A stretch of 64,000 nt of DNA from Adiantum capillus-veneris (GCA_014529385.2 CM043959.1:46951928-47015927), one strand, 5' to 3'. Positions 45,780 to 59,003 are shown, counted from the first letter of the stretch. Notes: generated by a model from the letters alone, not told the origin. Made by a program: numbers and translations.

Positions 45780-47109
45780 AGGAACTCTCGACAAGCTAGG
45801 AAAGGATGATATTGTTAGACGTTGTGCTTGTGAGAATGAGTATTTATACATACTACAAGAAGCCCACATGGGTATAGCAGGAGGACATTTTTCAGGGGAA
45901 CTAACTGCTAGAAAGGTGTTGCAATCAGGGTATTGGTGGCCTACCTTATTCAAGGATGCATCACTTTTTGCAAAAGGGTGTGATGAATGACAATGTTTCA
46001 AGATCATATAACAAAAGGATAAGATGCCCTTACATCCTATTTAAGTGACTCAACCATTTGAAAAATGGGATTTAGACTTTTTAGGCCCAATTAGTCCGGC
46101 ATCTCATAACACTCAATCTCGATATATTATTGTTGCCACTGACTATGTGACAAAGTGGGCGGGAGCCAAGGCAACACACAAGGCTGATGCAAGTTCAACT
46201 GCTAAGTTTCTCTTTGAGAACATTATTATGAGATTTGGTTGTCCCTTTGAACTTGTGAGTGACAATGGTACTCATTTTATAAATGGAGTGATAAAGGAAC
46301 TCACGAAAAACTTTATGATAGCCCACCATAAGTCTACACCTTATTATCCACAAGCAACTGGCCAAGCTGAGAGCACTAACAAGACCTTAATTTCTATCTT
46401 GACCAAAACAGTGGAAGCTCATCACACAGATTGGGATTGAAGGTGACTTCAGCTCTATGGGCTTATTGTACTTCTTACAAAGTGGCTATTAATTGTACAC
46501 CATTCAAGATGGTATATGGCCAAGAAGAAGTTATGCTATGGGAGTTTGTAATTCCTAGTCCGTGGGTAGCTTCACAAGAAGATTGGGATGGTAACCCTTT
46601 AGTTAAGCGTTTATATATCCTTGAGGTTAGATAAAGAAAGACAATTGACTGTGCAAAATACACTTGTGGAGAAAGATAGGAGAAAGAAATGTTTTGACCG
46701 TCATTTAAAGAACAAGGATATCAAGGTTGGGGATAAAGTCCTTATGTATGAAGTGTGTAACGAGAAGAAAAAGTTGAAATATGCCAGAAAAGGATCATAT
46801 AGAGTATGCGAAATCACCCCACAAGGTACCATTAGTGTGGAAACTCTTGATGGAGTTGAAATCATTGGATTCCTCAATGGGAGTAAATTTAAAAGATACT
46901 ATGATCCTTTAAGCCAAGAGGAGCTACGTGCCATCCATAAAAAAAAAGGCAGCCAAGGCACAAGAAGAATTGAAAAAGATACAAGCTCAAGTTAAGGCTA
47001 AGGAGCAACAACAACGTATTAGACGCCAACGAGAGGCCAACCTTGAAGTTACACATGCATTTCAAGTTGAAACAGAGGATGATTGGTTGGACTCTGAGAC
47101 ACCTCTATG
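45780..47109 (+). pseudogene. Integrase relic
   Basis: The protein would insert element DNA into the chromosome. The zinc segment has EAHMGIAGGHFSGELTARKV (45860-45918). The core has WDLDFLGP (46066-46090), VSDNGTHF (46255-46280) and TGQAESTNKTL (46358-46390), so all three D, D, E residues are present within one intact frame (46045-46440). The frame continues after a shift at 46437 (ALWAYCTSYK…). The C-terminal part (46621-46995) has KVGDKVLMYE and a closing LNGSKFKRYYDPLS, typical of gypsy integrase tails. A basic Lys/Gln/Arg-rich tail ends at 47109. Confidence 0.85.
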
Positions 47110-47140
47110 ATACCCTATTGGGCTAAATAGCACGTATAGG

Positions 47141-47446
47141 AACGTGCTATATAATGCCTTATTGGACAAAGGTGCTAAATATAATCTGCTATCGTATGGA
47201 GTGTTGTTCAATTAGGAAATCCATCTCTATTTGAGAGTACAATCCAAGTGAAGGGTATCAACAAGAAAAAACCTAATATTTTTAGGAACCTGACACACTT
47301 CTGTCGGTTATGACAATGGGGTCATAGCTCAAGACTTTTTGGTCATGCCTGCTAGAACTATGGAAGGCAATATAAACCTAGGATGCAAGTGGATGTTAGC
47401 GACTAAATGCACTATTGATTGGGGGACTGGAAGTGTCACAACATAG
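47141..47446 (+). pseudogene. Second aspartic-protease-like relic downstream of integrase
   Basis: Starting about 30 nt after the integrase stop, three pieces in two frames form one retropepsin-like pattern. They are NALLDKGAKYNLLSYGVLF (47156-47211), GNPSLFESTIQVKGI (47215-47260), and NGVIAQDFLVMPA followed by INLGCKWMLATKCTIDWGTG (47317-47431). LLDKGA stands for the catalytic LIDTGA (Thr changed to Lys). FLVMPA and LG-x2-WM-x6-IDW match the flap-end and C-terminal strands of Ty3-type proteases. The element already has a protease before RT (42831-43160), so this is an additional one. Homology is judged by pattern only; role unknown. Confidence 0.5.
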
Positions 47447-47639
47447 AAACCAACTCTTAGCCTTGCCACTCAAGCCATAGTCCCTAAGATATCTATCCCC
47501 TCCTGAGGAAATACAACCCAAAACATTGCATGTCCAAGAGGATGAACCATCTCTATCTGTAGCCCAACCCTATAGAGATTCAACTTGCTGAAACAAAGCA
47601 TGAGACACACAAGACTCATTGTAATATAACAAAGAAAAC

Positions 47640-48290
47640 ATACAAATGGGTTCCTAAAGCTTCTTTATCGACCATTTGTGACATTAAAAAAAACAAAGCC
47701 TTGTAAGAGACGTCCCACTTGCTCTAAGAAATGTGAGAAAACATTGCATTGGATTCCTAAACGACTATTGAAAGCCCAAGGCTACTATGAAGAAAATGAT
47801 CAAATCTGAATGCCTAAATGTAAATTGTGTTCTTACCTGTCCCCTATAAACCCATTGAGTCAAATCCTATAATGATACAACCGATTGAAGACCGTGGGAA
47901 GGGAAAGATCACAAAATACTATACACCGGATTCGGAGCTAGTTTGGGTACCCAAGTGAGAATGACTTGTATCGCATTACTCAAACATAGAAAAAACAAAT
48001 GAAGCTTCTTGCTCTTCATGTAGTTCTTCTACAGAAACACAAGCTTCTTCACAGCCTCCACCTACCACAAAAGATGTACAAAAAAACAAGGAAAGAATAG
48101 CACCTCCCATTGTAAATTCATCACCTAAAACAACATTGCAAGTAAAATCATGGGAGAATACCTTACCACCCTTGCAGCTAGATGAAACGTCTAGGGTGGT
48201 GAAAAACTACTAGTCAAAGTCTTCACCCATTACAACTTGGAACAAGTGGTTTCAAAAGGTGACGACATTGTTCCAAAAGATATGATATAC
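47640..48290 (+). pseudogene. Post-integrase relic with repeated W-[VI]-P-K motifs
   Basis: Broken frames after the second protease-like relic carry YKWVPKASL (47640-47666), HWIPKRLLKAQGYYE (47747-47792) and LVWVPK (47939-47957). Then comes a Ser/Pro/Thr-rich stretch (48000-48190) ending WENTLPPLQLDET. The three W-[VI]-P-K occurrences suggest a short repeated motif in one former protein. No membrane segment typical of an env-like protein is seen. It sits between integrase and the purine tract, where Athila elements carry an extra env-like frame. Confidence 0.4.
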
Positions 48291-48306
48291 CCAAGGAAGG
48301 GGGGAG
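48291..48306 (+). other. Polypurine tract of the plus-strand gypsy element
   Basis: CCAAGGAAGGGGGGAG is directly followed by TG (48307), the expected LTR start. It is the only long purine tract downstream of the pol relics. Confidence 0.65.
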
Positions 48307-49500
48307 TGTTTGCTGACATCCATCATTCACTTGCTCCCCTCTTAACCTTCCTTCTTGGCTTCTCAATCTCCCAATCTTAGGGAATGTATATATAGCTCTA
48401 TACTCAAGAAAACAAAAATAAAAAAATAAAAGAGCAAGAGCCACCAAACAAAAATCTTGAAACCTACAAATTCTAGTAGATGACCCAAACATCATGATAA
48501 CACATTATGCACACGACCTTTTGACATGACTCTTATAATATTTGCACACTAATAAAAATCTATGTGTGTATACAGATATGGCCAGTACGCTAGAGTCATC
48601 CATTCCTACCTTGGGTGAGAGGTACCTCTTTACTTTTCACAAGTGTTTCACATAGTCTACCCGGTGCTTGCCTGAATGGGATTTGGTAGATACACTAGTG
48701 TGTGAGAAATGTTTTGAGAAATTAGAATGGTTGATACGTCTCTTGACCACGACTGATCCCTACTTAGTAGAGAATACTAAGGTTAGGATTGTTTATGTTG
48801 TTTTGATTGTGTTCAATAAAGGTTGGTGGCTCTTCCCACTTATGTGCCTCCTAGAGGTATTCCTTGTGTTTTCTAGTGTGTACAAAAACGCATTGTAGTA
48901 GTTGGAATTTTGAACTTCATGCAATCTTTGTCTAGTTCACTCTTTGAATCGAGCGCAATCATCAACATGAACATGTGTTTCTTGTCTATTATCATTGCCT
49001 CTTGTCTTTTTTAGCATCCATGTTTGTATGTTTTAATTATGATTGGTAGCACAATATTCATCACATTTTCTTAGTATTAAACATTATATTCAATATAATC
49101 TTATGTCACAGTCCCTTGTCTAGGTTTATGAATCAAGAAGTCTCACTAAGCTAGTTTGACCAAGATAGACATTAGAGATTTTCTCTTAATACCATGGGAA
49201 ATGCCTTCCTAATTGTTAATGGCTACTTTAGGTTCTTAATCCGATATTATGAAGCAATGTGTGCAATGTACTAGTGCTTTCTAGTAGGCTTAATCCCTCT
49301 TAACCTTTAGCTTAAGTATTATAAAGAGAGTTCATTATTGTGATAGTTTGGGGAGGGTAACAATGTCAATATGACCCCCCAAAGTTACAAGATTGAAATG
49401 CAATGAATAAAACAACTTGCCAAAAATGTAAAATCTTGAGCTAGAAGAGAAATCCCAACTTGATTTGGTACTTCATTCACAGGTATTGCCTATGATACTA
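48307..49500 (+). other. Probable 3' LTR, outer end not defined
   Basis: The segment starts TGTTTGCTGACATCC after the purine tract and contains a TATATATAG box near 48386 and AATAAA-like words near 48416-48430. No partner LTR was found upstream of 41080, so the right edge is a guess. The region also includes an unrecognised plus-strand frame (48668-48898). Confidence 0.4.
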
Positions 49501-50759
49501 GAGCCCTAGACGTTCACAGTGTGGACGCTTTTCCTTGAAAAGCAAAACGCCCAAGGCATACAAGATAAGCACACACGTCAAAAATTGAACCAATGTGAAA
49601 ACCACTTTGGGAGGTCAAACAAAGGGAATAATTTAGGAGATGATTTCATATGTAATTCCTTCTATCATAGCTTAACTAGAAGGTCTTCTAGGTATAGCCT
49701 CTAGTCAGCCCTCGTACATGAAATACTTTGCTCTCGCGATTAAACAACTTAATTGACAAGGCAAAATTAAAAGCTTGTCCATGGTATTAATAGTTGACCT
49801 CTAGTGCCCCTCAACAGTTAAATTAGCGATCCTATAATTGTTTATTTTTTGACATTTCAAAGTGCTTATGCGCTTAATTATATTATAGTTTAATATTTAC
49901 TACTAAAAAATTGTTTAATATTCTATTACCAATCAATTTGTGTGCCTATTCACTACATATGCTTTTTAATTATATATTTTCAATGAGAATGCAATTACTA
50001 TGCCATTTTCAATCAATTTGTAGTGTTTGAAGAAAGCTAAAGACATTCAATCTCAGATGCTCTTCCACCTTGATGAACGGGCTTCACCTCACTAGCTTCC
50101 AAGGATGGAATCTACATCAGGAAGGGGGGGGACCGGATGTTAACAACTTACGGATACCCTATCACCTTTGATGGATGCCTTATCAATTTATTAGAGTCAT
50201 GGATCGGGCTTGTTGGTCCTATAAGTACGTAGGTGGTCACCGATGAGAGGCGCACCACTTATCTCATTTCTACATTATTTTTGTTATGACCTGCCACTAT
50301 GGGTGCCCCTGTGTGAATGGGTCAGATTCATATAAAAGGTCCATTTTGACCTAAAATCCTCATTCTTGAGGTGCATGATAAAGAAGTGTTCTTGCTAGAC
50401 CTCTACCTTCTTCTCCATCGTGTGCTCATGAGTATGTGTGTGTGTGTGTGTATGTGTGTGTGGGTGTATGAGAGAGAGAGAGAGAGAGAGCATTGCGGCG
50501 GTAGCAAGGCGGTTGAGCGCGACGGAGGTAACTCCCTCCTCTTTGTGGCACGAAATCCTTCACGATGGCAAGCATAGAGCGGTGAGTGAAACACCATTGC
50601 CCACTTTGAGCTTACTAGGATAGTCTGGTTGTGTGCTTACAACCATTCGTGGCTTGCTTGACAATTTTGTGCACAAATTTCTTGAATACACGATACAAGA
50701 AAATTTCTTTTACTTCAGACAAAAATTGTGTATCACAAAACTATTTGTATTTTAATCAT
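49501..50759. other. No recognised gene
   Basis: AT-rich sequence with a compound (TG)n(GA)n microsatellite at about 50437-50490 and a TATAAAAGG word near 50333. Nothing else was recognised. Confidence 0.5.
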
Positions 50760-51360
50760 TGAAGAATTGCATAAACCACCTTATGCTGGATATAAAGGAT
50801 TTGTTGCTACTTTTCACAATTTATGTCATGATTTTTATAGGCATGGTTTGAAAAGTGATGCTAAGTAGTATGTTTCATCTTGTTTGATTTTCCAAAAGAC
50901 TAAAGCAGCAACAATTAAGAAATTGGGCCTTTTACACCCTCTTCCCATTCCTAAAAGACCTTGGGGATACAGTTCTATGGATTTTCTAATTGGCTTCCCA
51001 CTCACTATTCACAAGTATGATATGATTTGCACTCTTATTGATCGTTTTTTAAGCAAGCATACTTCATTCAATGCAAGAAAACTCTCACAACACATCACGT
51101 TGCACTTCACTTCCTCAAAGCTCCTCATCATGGTTTGCCAAAGGTAATCATATGTGATAGAGATTCCAAATTTTAGCGTACTTTTTGAATTATAGTTTTT
51201 GAAAATCTTGGTACTACACTTGATATTACCACTCACTCTTCTGCTAAAGGTAAATCTTTATTTGATATTGTGTATGGTCACTCTCTTCCTAGTCCTGCTT
51301 CACATTTTTCTAACATTGTGCCTGCTGTGGCACGAGTTACAATGGCTAACTTTTGACCTA
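50760..51360 (+). pseudogene. Ty3/gypsy integrase relic (chromovirus-like)
   Basis: Fragments in order: HKPPYAGYKGFVAT (50776-50815), CLIFQKTKAA (50881-50910), LHPLPIPKRPWGYSSMDFLI (50934-50993), DRFLSKHTSFNAR (51042-51078), VIICDRDSKF (51147-51175), LGTTLDITTHSSAKG (51210-51255) and FDIVYGHSLPSP (51260-51295). The PLPIPxxPWxxxSMDF and CDRDxxF motifs are typical of chromovirus-type integrases. The stretch around the catalytic Glu is missing, and stops occur at 50866 and after 51175. No RT is found upstream, so it is an isolated fragment. Confidence 0.75.
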
Positions 51361-52212
51361 TAAGTTCGCCCTAGAGAAGATGCTAAATAGTTGTCATAAT
51401 TTTTTTTCCAAAACTTTCTAGATATTCTCCACACTTTCCATCGCTCACGGTTCAATTGATTCTCTATTGAGCAATTGAGGACATTTGCTATCCCTACTAG
51501 GAGGGATGTTTGAGTTTGGGTTCCCTCTTGTTGTATGTGGTTAGCATTACAATTGGGATAGCTAACATGTAATGGTAATTACGATGCTATCTTTAAAAAA
51601 AAAAACTAATAGTGAGATTGATGTTGTGTAGATTGGAATTATGGGAACTGAGGAGAAGGCACCGAATAATATCTCTTTGCCATTTTTATTTGCATAATTT
51701 TTTAGGTGTTTTTCTCGAGATGGTTTCATTATATTGATAGCCGTTTTTCGGCTCTCCATAATTTCCATACTAGATTACTCCACCCTACCAAATTCACCCA
51801 AACGCTATGGCTATCCCTACCATTTCACTGTACATAGGCGTGTGTGAGTTAGGGGGCTTTTCCCATATCTTCTTAAAAACCCTCAGCTAGCTAGTCACTG
51901 GGCTAGGTGAGCCAAAAAAAATAAAAAATATAAAAAAATAAAAGTATATTATGGCCTCTTTGTGTGTAAATATTTCATTGCATATATGGCCTAAATATAG
52001 GGATTTTTTATAATTATTTTGGTATTTTATTTAAATATTTCTACTTAGGTGTGTGTTTTATTAAACCTATGTACACCTTCTTTCATCCTCTTACACCATA
52101 ATTATATTTTTTGCCAATATGAACATACTCTAACCTCATATTTTTCCTTTATACAAATCACTCCCACATTTTCACCCTCACCCTCGTGAAAACAAAAAAT
52201 TGATTTCTACTC
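51361..52212. other. No recognised gene
   Basis: AT-rich intergenic sequence between an integrase fragment and LTR-like repeat copy B. A short GGGGGCTTTTCCCATAT… stretch near 51850 and A/T-rich words only. Confidence 0.5.
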
Positions 52213-54386
52213 ATTGGTTACTTTTATTATATTATTTACTTGCACACCTTTTCCTCTTTCACCCAAAATAATTCAAGGAGGGACCATATCATATGATTCC
52301 AATATCTTTCCATATCCATAACTCCTCCATATTTCTATTATTATTTTTACTCATTATTCTAACACCATGTGCTCATTGAGCTAAAGTCCATGAATAGTCC
52401 ATACACTAGTCCCACCATGTATATATTTCTTATTTCACCAATAATCCTCCTCCATGCATGGGTCAAGGGCAACTTGAATGCTTTATATTATAATATGACA
52501 AAGGAGGGGCTCACTCTTGGATGCATTGTACAAATTCAACAAAGGAGGGGGCCACTAAAAGACTTTTGCAGGCATAAAAAACAGGCTTTTTGCTGAGAAT
52601 TTTGGCACCTATCTCCACTCCGAACTTGGAGCGGTGGTCAAAAGAGAAAATGTAGCCCACGCTCTGAATAATCACCTCAAATTTTTTCATGATTTTTGAA
52701 GCTACCAGCGGTGAGCTATGATTTTTTTAGTGGACCCTAGTCTGCCCACTTTTCTCACAAGTAGCCCTTAGTCTTCTCTCACCCTTCCACACACCTACTC
52801 ACTCTTACACATCCCTCCCTCTCCTTCCCTCACTCAAACCTGCAATTTCCATGGCTTCTCCCACCCTCTTCACCATTACCCTTCTCTCTCATCCCTATAG
52901 TTCCTTTATGAACCTCTACATACATACACCCTCTCCATGTCTCTCTCTATTGCTTCTATGTTACAATTTCATTTACCTCTCTTAAAATATCTAAAATTCA
53001 GCATCTTAACCATGATAACTTCTGCAAATTGAGGATTTTTCATCAACAAATCCTCTTTTCATCGTGGTGGTCAACCGTGGCGGTGGCGTAAAGAAGCGAA
53101 GAAGAAGAAGAAGACCAGCGGTCATTTTTTCCACAATCTATACAAGGGTGAGTTCAAGCTTCTTCAAAGCTTCACCATCTCAATGATTCTCTTTTAATTC
53201 ACCCCTCTTCCTTCATCAAATCAACTCACTCTACCCATTGTAAATGTAACATTAACTTTCTAGTGATTACTAACGACTAACATACTAACACAAAATAGCA
53301 TTGACCTAACCATAAAAGACACCTCACCTCAAGACATGTATAGTAACTCTCTCTCTCTCTCCCCTTCCTTAAAACTTACTTTCACCTTATCTACCATCAA
53401 TAATGCTCTCTTTTGAGCCCACACCCATGACTCAAGCAGACAAAGAAGGCCCGCAATGTTTTGATATTCAAAAAAATCATAATCCTGATTTGTTAGCTTG
53501 TAAATTAGGATTTCCAATAATCTTAATGAGGGGTCTCCAACCTATAAATAGGCCCCTCTCCTTCTTGTAAAACAACCTCCAATATCTCACATAGCACCCC
53601 AACACTCTATGCGTGAGGAGAGACTTAGGTGTAGCAACCACTTGTGAGCTTCACTCTTGGTGTGAGAGAAGCCTTCAAGCTACACATTGCAAGTGAGAGA
53701 GCGTGAGTTCCACAAATCTCAAAACCACTATTGTATATGCTCCTTCATCATCAATAAATTGAGGTTTGGTGCATCAGAGGCGTGATTCGACGTTCAAATC
53801 TTCGTCCTTCCATTTGTGCAATACGGTTCGGTGAATTCAAGGTGACTTGTGTATTTGAGTTTTATCGGTTGATCTTGATTTTAGAAAGTGTTTTAGTGTG
53901 TTTTTCATTGCCAGTTTTGTGTCCATTGTAAGAGGGTATTGTGGTGAGAGGTCTCCCACACCCTAATACAGTGTGTGTGTGTTTTGGCAATGTTTAGCAA
54001 TCACTAAGCATTGAGTGAGTTTATACAAGTTCTACGATAGCATCATAACGAACCATCTCCATTTGCAAGTCACAAATACGGTATTACGCAAGATCCTTTT
54101 CTCTCTCTCTTCCCTTTGCTCTAGCTCTCTCTGGTCCAGTTTGTGTGTGTCTTGGTGTGAGGTTGTTTGTGTGTGTTGTGTGGTGCATCTTCTTGGTTGT
54201 GCCAAAACCTCTCTTGCGTCCTAGTTCGCATACCATAACTAGGTGGTGCCCCTATCTTGTTTGGGTTTGGCTGCGGGTTTGTTGTTGTGTTGTGCTTGTG
54301 GTTGCCCCAGTCCCAATTGAGCAGCACGGGAGCCTTGAGGGGTGTTTAGAGGTCGCCTCTCTTGTTGCCCGCCCCGGACCGCCTCA
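52213..54386 (+). repeat. LTR-like dispersed repeat, copy B
   Basis: The partner of 6383-8252 in the same orientation, with TATAAATA at 53543-53550 and AATAAA at 53753-53758. It ends at the same GCCTCA as copy A. Compared with copy A it has about 370 extra bp at 53925-54292, with TG-rich and CTCTCT-rich sequence, and a shorter CT run. Because the end is shared but the flanks differ, the edges are element edges and not random breakpoints. Confidence 0.6.
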
Positions 54387-54956
54387 ATATATATCTAGTG
54401 CGAACTTGCCCTATATAAAGGGTCATGCACGAAGTGATAGCCACCACTCATGGAATAAAATGTAAAGAGGGTCCTCAAATACTTGGCACTCCTAGCAATT
54501 CTAGATTAGTTCGAAGATGTTACACATGTGGTATTGTTCAAGATCATTGTCAAAGAGGTTCACTTCACAAAAATCTACTTTTTGAGTGGGGGGCCTTAAG
54601 TTGAGTGAAAGTGTTGCGTACTCGCAATAGAATAATGTCTTTGACATTGTTAAAATTTGAATTTGCAGCTCAAAAAATGTATGATGGTTCACGAGTTGCT
54701 GAAATATTTCCTTTTATTCATTTATTGACCGCCCTTGAGTTGGCTTGCAAGCAACAATGTCCTACTGCACGTGCACAATTGTTCTTCCTTGACCTAGCTT
54801 TTGGTAATTCAAGTGCAAAAGAAGGATGCATCTCTTTTCTTCTTTGTTCTTGTATCATCAACGTCTAGACCACCTTCCATAACACTGATAGAGAGTAGTT
54901 GTGAGTCACCCAAGCTATATTCACCTATGGTATTGCCCATTGACAAGGAGCATGAG
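54387..54956. other. No recognised gene
   Basis: Short frames only. A stretch encoding RCYTCGIVQDHCQRG near 54514 looks loosely like a zinc knuckle but has the wrong spacing. Confidence 0.45.
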
Positions 54957-56285
<1,329 letters not shown>

Positions 56286-56426
56286 ATTTCCATAGGTGCT
56301 CCAAGAGTTCTTATAATATCCATAGGTAAGTACTTTTGTCAATCTCCATAGGTACTCCATGATATCCCATAATGTCCTTAACTGATTTTGTTGATCTCCA
56401 TAGGTACTCAAAGATTTCTTGTAATG
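56286..56426. repeat. Short imperfect repeats with CCATAGGT
   Basis: CCATAGGT occurs at about 56290, 56320, 56346 and 56398, each time next to a GGT(A/G)CTC or GGTAAG word. The TCTCCATAGGTACTC block is the best conserved. On the minus strand this gives repeated TYGD/TYGN peptides. Confidence 0.6.
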
Positions 56427-56730
56427 TTAGGCTCTTTTCTACTCTAAAGGGACTTCTTAGGTGCCTATGATGTGCATAAGTTCATATGGTTTCCATAGTC
56501 ATTGCAATACAATGTGGTGTCAAAAGTACTTTTAAGAGATCCTATAAAAGTATGACTATAGAGCTATTAGAGCCCTCTAGACACCCTTGCAGGCCTCGTG
56601 CTTGCAAGGAATTGTGAAGCAACATTTGCTTTGGTGATGCATTTTTGTAACACTTTATGTAGCTATTTTTGGAATAAAAAGTGCCTCTCTTTTTATAATT
56701 GTCATCTTAGTTGATCTCTCTAGCCTACTT

Positions 56731-57000
56731 AATGTGTGGTTTAAATGTATTTCCTATGCATGTGGTCCAAAAAGTCCAATTGATATATGTTTTGACTATA
56801 CTTCCTATGTATGTGCTCCAAACATTCCCAAAGAGAATAGAACTTTAATGTGTGTTTTGAATGTATTTCCTCCGCATGAGGTCCAAATACTCCGAAAAAG
56901 AATAGCACTTTAATGTTGTTTTAAATGTACTTCATGTGCATGCGGTCCAAAAATTCCTAGAGATAATAGCACTTTATTCCACTTTAATGCAATTGATGGA
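56731..57000. repeat. Four imperfect ~60-bp tandem units
   Basis: Units share AATGT(A/T)(T/C)TTC-CATG-GGTCCAAA and, in the last three, GAATAG(A/C)ACTTTA. Starts are near 56731, 56788, 56848 and 56912. Spacing varies by a few bases. Confidence 0.65.
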
Positions 57001-58197
57001 ATCTCAAAATAATGCTCGGATAGTAAGATATGTCACCTGGAAGTTCGGAGAGTCAACGCTCGGATCTCACAAAACACTTGCAATGTAGATATGGACGTGA
57101 AGAGCTCCTCAAGGCTAATGCGATGATGCTCTCAACTTATTGATACAATAACTGTGTGGTGAGTGCAAAGGGATGGAATCTAGACAGTAAGAGGGTGCTC
57201 ACGATGTACATAAAAAACCTTATTTGCTTATTTTCAATTATAAAATTGACTATTTAAAACCTTACAAAGCTGCCTTTTATATCCTAGCTAAGGGTCTTAT
57301 ATGTATAAGGGCTAAAACTACTTCAAAAATAAGTGACATATCCGGGTAAATTGTCTAACTTATGATAGAGCCTGGAAGCCCATAACCCCAAAGTTTGCAT
57401 AAATAAAAATTGAACAAAGATCTAATGGTTTTGTGGTGGGAAAAATGACAATCACTTTCTGTTACAAGGGCTAAAGAAATCTCTCTTGAACAAGCATCTC
57501 CTTCTCTTGCAATCCTTCAACACTCCCCTTTCCTACTTCATGTTGTCCCTGACATGAGTCAAGGTCTGAAATTTTAGAGTCTCATGCTTTCTCTGTCTCC
57601 TTGATGAAAGTGAAGGTCTGCATTTGTTCCAACTTTTTTCCTATGGCTTCACTTCCTGAAAATTCCTTTCGTGTTGTTTTGCATAGCTCTTGTATAACCA
57701 TCACATCACAGTAGCATTTTTAGCAAATTTTCAAGCGATTCCTACTTTGTTCATGCATCCATTTAGCTTGTTGATTCTCTAGCTTCCTTGAAATGACTAT
57801 ATGATTCATGCAAAATGCACAAAAACTCAAAAATTTTCATTCATGCAAGAATAAGAAAAAATTGAAAATTTTCCTGGCTATGATGGATATAATTTTTTTC
57901 TGGATTTGAACCTCATGGGCTTGATATACACTGTAAGAATATGCCCTAGTAAAAAAATAATGAAATTTGGTTGAGTGGTTTGGTTAGAAACTAGGATTTC
58001 AATATTAGTTGTAGAGTTTTTGAGCTTTCTACACAGGTTCTAAGCCTCTTTTGAGTTTTGATCTCATAGGGGGGCTATTGTCAAAGTGTCTATTGAGTTG
58101 TAAAATTTTGTTGGGTGTGTCATCAATGAAAAACATATAGTGACTTTTTCATAGGATTGGAGATGTCACCTCTGATTGACTTCCAGATTTCTGGGCA
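57001..58197. other. No recognised gene; left flank of the copia element
   Basis: AT-rich sequence into which the copia element inserted (target TGTTC). It continues at 63762 beyond the element. Words such as TTGTCAAAGTGTCTATTGAG look LTR-like, but no pair or motif confirms this. Confidence 0.5.
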
Positions 58198-58202
58198 TGT
58201 TC

Positions 58203-58988
58203 TGTTAGGAAATAAGACGTAGCTAAATAGATAATTGAGTAGATTACTTAATGGAGAGAGACAGATTTATATACACGAGATTATAGAGTAGAGAGAGAGT
58301 ACACACGATATACGTGGTTCACCCAATGTGGGCTACGTCCACGGGAAAGCAGCCACTCAATGGCTTTAGTACTTTAAAACAAGAAGTAGTTTACAAAGGG
58401 ATTATACCCTTAATGGAGCTCCCGCCTTGCTTCACTCTCACCACCTCACATTCACCTTGTTGCATCAACTTCACACTATGAAATGTGTGTAGAAATGGCC
58501 TCCTTTTATAGGCCAAAAGGGCTGCCCTCTCTTATGAGAGACAGCCATGTGTAGCCGCCCTTGTGCGAATAAGTCCAAATCGGACCCTCCAATCCGCCCA
58601 TGTGTGGCCGCCCTTGAGAGGACAAGTCCGCTTTTGAATTCGGCCACCGGCCATTGAATTCGGCCACCGGCCACCGGCCATTGACTTCCGACCACCGGCC
58701 ATCGGCCATTGACTACCGGCCACCGGCCAACCGACCGATTGTTTTCCGACCACTTTCCGGCCGCCGTCCGGCCATAATATTTCGGCAAAAAAGAATATTC
58801 CGGCTACTTTCGGGGGCCTCCGCCCCCGAGGCCTTTAATGTTGCCCCTGATTCTTGTCCGTGAAAATTTTGGTTTTCGGTGAGTGATTTTCCTTCACGCA
58901 CGATGGCTTCTCCTCATAATGGGGGCCTTACAAATGAGCGCTTTTACCACAGAAAATTACAAGGGTAAATCAGGCTCCATACTTAACA
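58203..58988 (-). repeat. 3' LTR of the copia element
   Basis: 786 bp, starting TGTTAGGAAATAAGACG and ending CTCCATACTTAACA on the plus strand. It holds a GGCCACCGGCCATTGA-type minisatellite (about 58630-58735) with one more unit than the other LTR, and a GC-rich hairpin GGGGGCCTCCGCCCCC (58809-58824). Confidence 0.95.
58630..58735. repeat. Short GGCCACCGGCCATTG minisatellite in the copia LTR
   Basis: Repeated blocks of GAATTCGGCCACCGGCCA, TGACTTCCGACCACCGGCCA and TGACTACCGGCCACCGGCCA. A matching, one-unit-shorter array lies at about 63430-63515 in the 5' LTR. Confidence 0.85.
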
Positions 58989-59003
58989 ATCTCCCACTTG
59001 GAG
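58989..59003 (-). other. Polypurine tract of the copia element
   Basis: The minus strand reads CCAAGTGGGAGATTG immediately before the 3' LTR start (TTAAGTATGG, after the shared TG). AAGTGGGAGATTGTT is the usual purine tract of plant copia elements. Confidence 0.85.

Larger units (their letters stand above)
41080..48306 (+). mobile_element. Decayed Ty3/gypsy retrotransposon with an extra post-integrase region
   Basis: A plus-strand element in the order gag, protease, RT, RNase H, integrase, then about 1.2 kb of further coding relics, a purine tract (48291-48306) and an LTR start (48307). No second RNase H and no chromodomain are seen, which puts it outside Tat and the chromoviruses. Zinc knuckles of the CX2CX3HX4C type link it to the gag at 14344-17863 and to Athila-like elements. 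The 5' LTR and primer site were not found, so the left edge is approximate. Stops and frameshifts occur throughout. Confidence 0.75.

Noticed and set aside
49480-49510. Primer-site-like TGATACTAGAGCCC downstream of the probable 3' LTR
   Set aside because: It needs an indel to match TGGTATCAGAGC, and no LTR edge or element follows.
54514-54560. Zinc-knuckle-like CYTCGIVQDHC
   Set aside because: Cys/His spacing fits neither CX2CX4HX4C nor CX2CX3HX4C, and no gag sequence surrounds it.
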